This document shows positions 57,286 through 64,000 of a stretch of 64,000 nt of DNA, piece by piece. Position 1 is the stretch's first letter, and each line of letters starts with the position of its first letter. Below the pieces are notes generated by a model. The model worked only from the letters and a program-made list of their open reading frames with translations. It was not told the origin of the DNA and ran no database searches. The stretch lies in the NCBI GenBank assembly GCA_029834535.1, contig JAQMWT010000005.1:310001-374000 (forward strand), given 5' to 3'. Source of the stretch: Chrysophaeum taylorii (taxonomy: Eukaryota; Sar; Pelagophyceae; Pelagomonadales; Pelagomonadaceae). The position numbers and the translations under genes were made by a program.

Positions 57286-57960
57286 ATGGGATCGAAGAAC
57301 GTCAGATTTGATTGGACGAGCGCCGACGTGGTTTCGTTGATGGCCCGTGGCTCGGAGCGTCAGCAGCGTGCGCTTCGCGCAATTCGGTGCGCTCGCGTCT
57401 TTGAGCTACTTGCCGACTACAGTCCTTTTCTCGCTGGCTCGGTGCCCCTGGGGGTGGATCTGCCCGAAAGGAGCGACCTGGACTTCTTGTGCGCGTTCCA
57501 AGAGGGAGACGCCGAGGGATTCGCGGGAGCGCTTGGGACGTGCTTTGGGCACCACCCCGAGTTCAAATGTAGCCTTGAGCGGTACGAGGGCTGGGAGACC
57601 GTATGCTGCGGGTTCCGGTATTTGGGTGAAATCTTCGAATTCTTCGCTCAGGCGAGGCCCGTTTCGGAGCAGGACGGTTATCGTCATCTCGTCATCGAGG
57701 CTGGCCTCCTTGACCTCATGGGCGACGCGGGACGCAGCCGCATTCGAGAGATGAAACGGGGCGGCCTCAAGACCGTCCCCGCCATCGCGACCGCCTTTGG
57801 TTTGCCAGGCGACCCTTATGACGCACTTCTCGAGATATACGCCGTCGGATCCAGCAGCGCCGATACCTTTGTCGACCTGGAAAACGTCCTCCGAGAGATG
57901 TGGCGCGCAGGATTGCGCAACTTGAACGAAATGTCCGCACCGCGCGCAGAGGCGCGATGA
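57286..57960 (+). CDS. DUF4269-family protein (nucleotidyltransferase-like)
   Basis: 224 residues from ATG 57286 (the frame opens at a non-ATG codon at 57262). After a helical lead (QQRALRAIRCARVFELLADYSPFLAGSVPLGVDLPERSDLDFLC, ~29-72) it shows the A-G-[ST]-x-P-[LI]-x-[VI]-x-[LI]-x-x-S-D-[LI]-D-[FV] motif of DUF4269. Its G-S...D-x-D resembles minimal nucleotidyltransferases. Next come ERYEGWETVCCGFRYLGEIFEFFAQARPVSEQDGYRHLVIEAGLL (~104-148, core of the family) and a C-terminal MKRGGLKTVPAIATAFGLPGDPYDALLEI, which ends most family members. The family is mainly bacterial; biochemical role is unknown. Its eukaryotic occurrence and isolation from other genes suggest horizontal transfer (inference). 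Confidence 0.85.
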   Translation: MGSKNVRFDWTSADVVSLMARGSERQQRALRAIRCARVFELLADYSPFLAGSVPLGVDLPERSDLDFLCAFQEGDAEGFAGALGTCFGHHPEFKCSLERYEGWETVCCGFRYLGEIFEFFAQARPVSEQDGYRHLVIEAGLLDLMGDAGRSRIREMKRGGLKTVPAIATAFGLPGDPYDALLEIYAVGSSSADTFVDLENVLREMWRAGLRNLNEMSAPRAEAR

Positions 57961-58177
57961 CAAAATAAATGATAATTGAAGGGTGCGCTGCCGAGAGAGA
58001 GCGAGAATAAGAGGGGAACTAAATGTAAGCGACAGACGGATCGAACGAGACGAGAATCGAAACAAAAGTAAGCCGTCCATTGCAATCAACAAAGTTCGGT
58101 TAGGAGAGGCCCATAAACGTCGGGGGAGAGGCCACCAAGAAAGAAGGAAGGAAGGAAGGAAGTGATGCGCGCGATGA

Positions 58178-59554
58178 TTAGAGGATGGCGTTGTCATCGT
58201 CGTCGATCTCGACGGGGCGGGCCTCGTTGCCGTCGCCGCGCGACGGCGACGGTAGCTTAATCTCGTCGGGTCGCTCGTAAGCGCGCAGCTCGTCGACGAT
58301 AGAGCCATCGCGCGCTTTGGCGAGGGAATCTCTGACCTGGGCGAGGAATTCCGGCGGAAATTGTGAGGAGGTAGTATCGAGGTGGTCGAGGGCAGTTTTG
58401 ATTTTGTCGAATCGAAGGCCGCGCGCGTCCAACGCGGCGCGGGCGGCGCGGTAGCTGAAGAGGGAGCTGTCGACGACGAGGTCGACGAGGTCCTCGTTGT
58501 TGGTCCGCGATTCCCTCGGCATCGAGGCCAAATCGAGGTTTTCGAGCACCAAAGCACGGAGACGTTCGTGGTGGTCGTCGGCGTCGTCGCGAAAGACGTC
58601 GGTCTTTACTCGCTCGATCTTGTCGCGCTGTGCCTTCGACGGCCGCCAGCACGCGTTGTAGGCGAGTTCGATGTTTCGCGTCTTGGCCTGGAGCCACCGC
58701 TCGGCCGCCTCGGCCGCCGACTCCTTGGGCGGAGATTCGGGTCCCTCCGAAGCGGCCTCGCTCTTGCGGCGGCGCTTCGTCGCCGGCGGCGGCTCGAGGA
58801 GCGGGGCTTTTCTCGCAGCGCGGGTCGCCGCCCGCTCCAGGACCGTCCGGTCGTCCGCACTCTTTTTAGTGAGGCCGGTCTCGTCGCGCGCGAGGCGCAC
58901 CGCCCTCGCGAAGGCGTCCTCCGAGACGGAGCCAACGCTCGAGACGCTCGGCGACCTCAGGACGTCGTCGCCCGCGGCGAACAGCACCTCGTCGTTCCAC
59001 GAATCTCGCCGCTTTCGCGGCGACGGGCGTCTCGCGGCTCTATCTTCTCCGCGCGGCCGTTGCACGGTTCGTAACGGCACGCGCGGAGCCGGAAGGTCCT
59101 TGAGCGAGTCGCGCTTCGTGTCGACCAAGTTCCGCCACCCCGCCGCCGACTTGGCGCGCATCAGCGGCTGATACTTCTTCATCGCCGCCGGCTGCTGGAC
59201 TTGGATCAGCGCCCGCGACGACGACGCCTTTTTCTTCTTGGGAATAGGCACGGACCGCGCGTGCACGAGCGCCGCGACCGCGTCCCCGAACTTGATTCGC
59301 ACCTCGCTCGGCCCTCCAGGCTCGAACGCGCCGTTCAACCACCCCAAACGCCGCAGATCCGCGACCTCGCGACCCGTCAGCTTGGTCCCCTCGATCACCA
59401 CGGGCTCCCGCGCCTCCTCCTTCTCGAACAGCATCGCGACCAAACTCGGACTCACGCGCAACACCCCGTCTTCGCGCTTCCAGTTCCTCGAGCTCTTCTT
59501 GCAGTCCAACGTGTACAAGCATTCGATCTCTTGCTCCACCTCGCACGTCACCAT
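58178..59554 (-). CDS. DUF2439 (ZGRF1/Mte1 N-terminal-like) protein
   Basis: 458 residues from ATG 59554. Residues 1-75 (MVTCEVEQEIECLYTLDCKKSSRNWKREDGVLRVSPSLVAMLFEKE...VIEGTKLTGREVADLRRLGWL) have the layout of DUF2439. That family is usually [FY]-x-C-x-Y-T-x-x-K-x-K-K-x-K-x-W-x-D-G-x-L and is found at the N-terminus of ZGRF1 helicase and yeast Mte1 (DNA repair, D-loop handling). The W-x-x-[ED]-D-G-x-L core is present. The rest is basic and disordered (Arg/Ser/Pro), with a helical segment ARAALDARGLRFDKIKTALDHLDTTSSQ (~385-412) and an acidic end. There is no helicase domain, so it resembles Mte1-type single-module proteins. Function in DNA repair is inferred from the domain. Confidence 0.6.
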   Translation of the reverse strand: MVTCEVEQEIECLYTLDCKKSSRNWKREDGVLRVSPSLVAMLFEKEEAREPVVIEGTKLTGREVADLRRLGWLNGAFEPGGPSEVRIKFGDAVAALVHARSVPIPKKKKASSSRALIQVQQPAAMKKYQPLMRAKSAAGWRNLVDTKRDSLKDLPAPRVPLRTVQRPRGEDRAARRPSPRKRRDSWNDEVLFAAGDDVLRSPSVSSVGSVSEDAFARAVRLARDETGLTKKSADDRTVLERAATRAARKAPLLEPPPATKRRRKSEAASEGPESPPKESAAEAAERWLQAKTRNIELAYNACWRPSKAQRDKIERVKTDVFRDDADDHHERLRALVLENLDLASMPRESRTNNEDLVDLVVDSSLFSYRAARAALDARGLRFDKIKTALDHLDTTSSQFPPEFLAQVRDSLAKARDGSIVDELRAYERPDEIKLPSPSRGDGNEARPVEIDDDDNAIL

Positions 59555-59612
59555 CCTCCTCGTCGTTATGCGGGGAGCAATCTATATCACGCTTTTGAAT
59601 TCATTCATCAAA

Positions 59613-59655
59613 AGAAGAATGAATTGAATTGAATTGAATTGAATTGAATTGAATG
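59613..59655. repeat. Microsatellite (AATTG)n
   Basis: gaattgaattgaattgaatt and similar units at 59617-59652, flanked by attcattcatcaaaagaaga. Simple sequence, no gene. Confidence 0.95.
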
Positions 59656-59657
59656 AA

Positions 59658-60540
59658 TCAGGTAAGTAGTACAATGTGTAGAAAGGAGTTTTTGAGCGAT
59701 GAGGCGACCATATCATCCCTGCTGCGGAAAAAAAATGCCGCCCTAACGCCGCGACCTATCCCCTCGACATAAGCTCCAACAAAACTGCCGCCTCTCGGCC
59801 CCACATAGTGCAAATAGTCGGCGGTGTGGTCGTCGGCAGGTGGGTGTTCTTCGTCGAAATAATATATACTGGGCAGCCCGCCGCTCGGTCTTGTTGTCAT
59901 TGTTGTCGTCAAAAGCACGGCGAGACGACTCCAGTTCAACCTCTCGACCTTGTCGAACTCGCACCTCTGGTCAAACCAAGAGAGGCGAGCGACGTCGGCC
60001 TTCTTCGCAGCTCCATCAAACCACTGCAGGTCCCTTCTTCTCGCCGCGCGGCATCGAGGCAGCGTCGCCGATCCGCGACTCTGCTGGGGAGCTCTTCGCA
60101 TGCGGCGGAACTCGACGCGCTCGTTTCTTCCTCGCGACCGCGCTTCCGACGTCCTCTCGGCGCAGTCCCCTGCACCGCGGGCGTAGTCGCGAGCGCCGCG
60201 AGCACCGCGGCCGACGCGAGCGACGACGACTCGGCGGGCACCACTGATGATGTCGCGGCATCCTCGCGCCTGAGGTAAGCGACGAGTTCGATGATCGGTC
60301 TCGAACGATCGAAAACGTCCTTGAGCTGCGTCGCCTCGTGCCCGAGGTCAAAGATCTCGTCCTTTATGTTTCCGAGGAGGCGCTTCACGACGTAGCCGTT
60401 GCGCGGCTCAACGTTCACGCGCTCGCGTATCTGCTCCGCGAGCGCCGCGAGCGAGCTGTCGAACGACGTCCGCAGCAGGTACCCTGGCTCGTTCTCTGGG
60501 ATCCCCAATCCCACGACCCTCACTATCAACCGCGCGGCGA
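59658..60540 (-). CDS. Unknown protein, two-frame model (spliced or frameshifted)
   Basis: The N-terminal part lies in the frame from about 60556 to 59936 (VVGLGIPENEPGYLLRTSFDSSLAALAEQIRERVNVEPRNGYVVKRLLGNIKDEIFDLGHEATQLKDVFDRSRPIIELVAYLRRED), which is clearly protein-like, but no ATG precedes it. A second frame, 60101-59658 (DLQWFDGAAKKADVARLSWFDQRCEFDKVERL..., then YVGPRGGSFVGAYVEGIGRGVRAAFFF), is equally protein-like and overlaps the first. They are probably joined by a small intron or a frameshift between about 60100 and 60050. The 5' end lies within ~60 bp of Helitron-like copy C, so the first exon or promoter may have been separated or replaced. No family recognised. Confidence 0.45.
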
Positions 60541-60592
60541 TAGTGTTAACTCAAAGGTTAAGGCGCACTGCCGCGCGCAGGGTTAATAATAA

Positions 60593-61859
60593 CAAGTGCA
60601 GGCCAGTAAGTTCACCTAGTCCCAATCTCTAACCCCAGCAAGTTCACCTGGTCCCGTTAAGTTCACCTAGTCCCAATCTCTAACCCCAGTAAATTCGGCG
60701 TAAACCCAATCTCTAACCCCAGTAAGTTCGGCGTAAACCCACACTCACCCCACTTTGCTGCGAGCTCGTCGCTCTCACCCCCGCCAATCTAAGCTGCTTT
60801 GATCCGCACACGCCGCTAAGCTTTGAGTTTACTCTAAAAGCCCCAGTAAGTTCACACTTGGTCTCAGTAAGTTCACCTGGTCACTAAGTTCACCTAGTCC
60901 CAATCTTTAACCTCAGTAAGTTCACCTGGTTCCAGTAAGTTCACCTGGTCCCAGTAAGTAAACCTATAGTGCGCGTGTAGACGCCGGGAGGGGGCTTATC
61001 GGTATTGCGCAGCACGTGTGGGGTAGGGTGGAGTCGTCGACTCAGAAGAGCATATCCTCGGGGTTGCCGATCGACAGAGAGCCACGTAGAGCTGGACGTG
61101 ACAGAAGACGGGCTTGTGGGCAAGAGGACGCCGACCTCGCGGGGCGTCTGGCCCTGGCTCTTGGTGATCGTTTGGCGTCGGCGGGCCTTACGGGATACAG
61201 GTTGGAGAAGCCTCGGTGACAACGACACGATCGATCATGTATCTGGTACCGTTGCAGTGGCCGTGCGACGGGTCGAGGTTGCGAAGACTTTAAGCTCGCG
61301 ATCAAAGTCAGCATGCCGTTGGTTGTCAGGGAGTTGAAAACTCGACTATAAAGAGCGAGGCGTCGTCTTCCGACCCAACCTAGTCTGCCTAAAAGAACTC
61401 CGACGCCTCGTCTCCGGGAAAAAAGGCCGCGGTCATGCGCGCGTTGTCAGCATCGACAACATCGTTTCGACGGGGCGTGAGAATGGCGCGCTGGCTAAAA
61501 GAGCCGCCGCGGGTCGTGGAAATAGTCTGCGAGGTCGCCGTAGACGGCTTGGAGGATCACTGTCTGGCTCTCGCGCCTACCTGATCCTTACTCTCGCGCC
61601 TACCTGATCCTTACCCTAAATCGAGGGACAGCCACATCCTTCATGCTCCCCACACACCCCCCCCCCTCTTAGCAGTCGACATTTAAAGACAGACAAACAA
61701 TCTCCGCCCGTCAGGCACATCCCTCATGCCCCACAAACCCACCCACATCCTTCATGCTCCCCACACACACCCCCCCCTCTTAGCAGTCGACATTTAAAGA
61801 CAGACAAACAGACAAACAAACAAACAGACAGACAAACATCTGTCGATTAGTAGTTAGGA
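60593..61859 (-). mobile_element. Helitron-like element, copy C
   Basis: 1267 bp in minus orientation. 5' end TCCTAACTACTAATCG with A outside (61860); 3' end GGCCTGCACTTG with T outside (60592). It contains microsatellite CAAACAGA units (61800-61840), two tandem R2 tail fragments (61630-61700 and 61705-61810), a helicase fragment (~61550-61000) and the minisatellite (60606-60965). Similar length to copy A (1264 bp), differing from B, whose R2 fragment is longer. It ends ~60 bp before the 5' limit of the minus-strand gene at 59658-60540. Confidence 0.8.
61000..61550 (-). pseudogene. Helitron helicase C-terminal fragment, copy C
   Basis: The minus strand gives TKSQGQTPREVGVLLPTS (~61180-61120) and NARM-type N-terminal motif (~61470-61430) as in the other copies, with frameshifts. 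No Rep nuclease motif (HUH) is found in the copy or near it. Confidence 0.7.
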
Positions 61860-62610
61860 TAAGGGAAAAGTCAAGTTCCCAACCACCATATATGTTTGGT
61901 CACCATAAACCCTCAACAAGTTTGGTCACTTATGTTTAGTCAATCCATATCTTGGCTGACTAAACTTGTACTCTTAGAGAGCAAACATACTGTTCGCTGA
62001 CAAAACAAGGCCCGCCGTGATCAAGCTTTCAGCGGTTCTGTACGTCGCACTGAGACTCCGGAGCGTCCTTCGACTTCGAAACGAACACGGTATCGATGCG
62101 GGTTTCGTCGCTCAGGTCGAGCGGGAGCGTGGTGGTAACACGCCGACGTCGGTTGACCACGACGCCGAGAAAGAAAACAAGAAGTCGCGTGCCCAGACGA
62201 AGGTAAACGACTATGAGAGATCGCCGAGTACGCTGTCGCAGCTCAGAGCGCGCAAATGCGAGGCTCCACTTTACTCGATCTAACCAAGATGCCAAGTTCA
62301 GCATGTGTGTTCTCGAGGCCGACTTGCAGCAGTATCTGATGTTCGACACGGGCAACAAGTTGACGGCGCGTACAACATCATGGTCTACAGCGCGACAGCG
62401 CTGTCGTTCAAGTGCTATATGCAAGATGCAGCTTTTATGTGCGTGCTGGTCGTTGTGATGTGCAAGTAGACAATACCGTCACATGTGCTAAAAGGCACAC
62501 CTGCTCCGAACCTTCTTGCCGACAAAGATCCAGCTATCGCGCGAAGCACACTTCTGCGAGGCCGTGTCGGTCCTCATCAAGGGCTTTATGGAGGGCAAGT
62601 CAGGCGGCTC
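61860..62610. other. Intergenic; no supported gene
   Basis: Includes two short similar units (gtttggtcacc at 61893 and gtttggtcact at 61921) and overlapping frames on both strands at 62017-62424 without family resemblance. It serves as the left flank of the R3 copy. Confidence 0.4.
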
Positions 62611-62899
62611 GCTGGCCGGTTAGCACCCGGAAAGTCCGCGCTGGGATGGGGTTCGCTCGGTTGGGCAGAGCGCGACGGACAGGTCGATTGTTCGTGGACC
62701 AACATGTCCGCGGCCTGCGACGCTTTTGCACGACCTCGCACAAGACCGCGCAGTGGCGGTCCACCATCAACAAGTCCGTCCTCTTCCCTCGCCTCTGCCC
62801 CAACTGCGTGATTTTCCTCCGTGATTCCGTACCGGCTCCTGCCAGTCCGGCCTGGCCCCCATGCTCGGGTGAGGTCTGAAGCTAGTTAGTTAGTTAGTC
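62611..62899 (+). mobile_element. TTAG-tailed retroelement R3, third copy, with 13-bp target duplication
   Basis: 289 bp, closely similar to the 3' part of the 47987 copy (from ctggccggttagcacccgg on). The tail is gaggtctgaagctagttagt with TTAG units. Flanking direct repeats are AGTCAGGCGGCTC (62598-62610 and 62900-62912). It is 5'-truncated compared with the first copy by about 120 bp, which is characteristic of incomplete reverse transcription. Confidence 0.85.
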
Positions 62900-62912
62900 A
62901 GTCAGGCGGCTC

Positions 62913-63499
62913 TTCTCGGCATATGCGTTTGATAGACATCTGCAACAATGACATCCGCTACAGGCACGAGATGACGAACCGGGATCGTTTGCTGTAGTCT
63001 GTCATAAACATCGAACTAATAAGGCGCATCCGAATAATCTTGGGCGACGAAACAGCGAGGTATCAGCGTTGTCTTGCGCAGGCCTTGTTTGTATATGTTG
63101 TTCTGCGAGTGTTCGCATGTTGATGCGTGTGTATGGTCAAACTTGGAGGCATTCAATTTGGTGTGATCAAATTTCGAACAATCACATCAAACTTGTCATA
63201 TTTTAGACTCGTAGTGATATCTGGGTTAGAATTACAGGGGTGGTGTCGGCGATCTTCCGGAACGAGGCTGTCGACGTCTTGACATCCCTTCGCGCCGCAG
63301 CTTGTATTTGCCGACTTTCTCGTACAGTGCTCGACGGTGCAGCAGCAGCTCCCGGGGAGATCTTGCGGCAGGGCGGGGTTGTCGAGATGCGCGAGGAGGA
63401 GGAGGATAAGGAGGTGTTCTCTTACGGTCGTGCGAGTTGTTTATGCTGGCGTAACGGCACGTGCTCGCGTTGCCGTCCCATGATCAAGCTGGACAGCTA
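62913..63499. other. Intergenic; no supported gene
   Basis: No coding block recognised. A plus frame at 63240-63500 (86 codons) begins without an ATG-centred context and has no family features. Confidence 0.35.
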
Positions 63500-63927
63500 A
63501 CTCCGGATCGGGTACGCGACGATGAGGAACTCCTGAACGTGGTCCTGTACGGCCCCGCACAAGTGTGGGACTACAATCTTTGGGTGCTCGAGGGGCGTTG
63601 CTCGCGCAGTTTCTCGAGGTCGTCGAGTTTCGCGTTCTCGACCCCGAGTCGATTATCAAAGACGCTCCCTCTCGGATTTTGGGATGCAGAATGGGGTGAT
63701 CCGTCTCACGCAGACCATGTAAGTCTGGTGTCCGATGTCCGCTTGTTGCTGAAGAATGACGCGCGACCACGGCAACACCACCGTGGAGCGTCGCGGTTTG
63801 GGTGGCTTCTACGAACGATGGAAGGTACGAGAATGGGCCCAGTTTAAATACGCCAAGCCGTGGGAATCTGCTCTCGAGGCCGCGCGTCGCTACCCGCTCT
63901 CCTTGCGTATCGCCGCGCTGTCTTAGG
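63500..63927 (+). pseudogene. Fragmentary coding-like sequence, unknown
   Basis: Three coding-like stretches lie on the plus strand in different frames: DEELLNVVLYGPAQVWDYNLWVLEG (63515-63595), LLAQFLEVVEFRVLDPESIIKDAPSRILGCRM (63598-63690) and GGFYERWKVREWAQFKYAKPWESALEAARRYPLSLRIAALS with a stop at 63927. Either small introns or frameshifts separate them. I do not recognise the family. Confidence 0.35.
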
Positions 63928-64000
63928 ATGGACCTCCTTCTAAGGCGGTCATGGGGGAGTGCCCATGCCACGCGTGTAACGCGACGGTAGATTCTGCGTG

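Noticed and set aside
59808-60278. Plus-strand frames over the 59.7-60.5 kb region
   Set aside because: Arg/Ser-rich mirrors of the minus-strand protein-like sequence.

Overview
The window is nuclear DNA of a compact eukaryotic genome, most likely a photosynthetic stramenopile (pelagophyte-like alga). The evidence is: spliced genes with tiny GT-AG introns (35 to 90 nt), two products whose N-termini look like a signal peptide followed by Phe as in red-lineage complex plastids (RelA/SpoT homologue, riboflavin synthase), a tubulin-tyrosine-ligase-like enzyme (cilia or flagella), a thylakoid/plasma-membrane type bestrophin, and eukaryote-only factors (DCN1-like, MUS81, Treslin/Sld3-like). The species assignment is inference.

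Layout. 1-2.5 kb: 3' end of a possible GT10 enzyme, a four-exon DCN1-like gene, a secreted VOC-like protein. 2.5-5.3 kb: LINE-tail remnants and a frame-shattered hAT transposase. 6.3-7.8 kb: Treslin/Sld3-like gene. 8.1-9.6 kb: decayed ankyrin gene. 10.5-11.7 kb: small organelle-type protein and a GNAT enzyme. 11.7-25.4 kb: one uninterrupted 4547-residue cadherin/tandem-95-like surface protein with an embedded ELWxxDGT-repeat block. 25.5-44.6 kb: the gene-dense core (RSH, coiled-coil protein, TruA, MUS81, a small unknown protein, bestrophin, PLP aminotransferase, TTL enzyme, riboflavin synthase, ankyrin/coiled-coil protein), with divergent pairs 40-110 bp apart and convergent pairs 1-6 bp apart. 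44.6-52.7 kb: a nested repeat region. 53.4-60.5 kb: decayed SAP/J-domain gene, SWIM-RING gene, DUF4269 gene, DUF2439/ZGRF1-like gene and a damaged or spliced unknown. 60.6-64 kb: repeats and fragments.

The most informative part is the mobile DNA. Three related elements (37664-38927, 44578-46188, 60593-61859, all minus orientation) begin TC, end CTTR, sit between A and T without target duplication and carry the C-terminal fragment of a Helitron helicase; an unoccupied copy of one insertion site survives at 49726/49727. That site lies in a ~1.7 kb inverted duplication carrying two 260-residue acetyltransferase genes 95% identical in protein. A short retroelement with a TTAG-repeat tail has inserted three times, each with 11-14 bp target duplications, and a LINE-like element has inserted twice at the same 14-bp site of another repeat. 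The three Helitron-like elements all end just upstream of the 5' end of a minus-strand gene (6 to ~60 bp), so they supply whatever promoter sequence those genes use. No virus, CRISPR array, rRNA or convincing tRNA was found.
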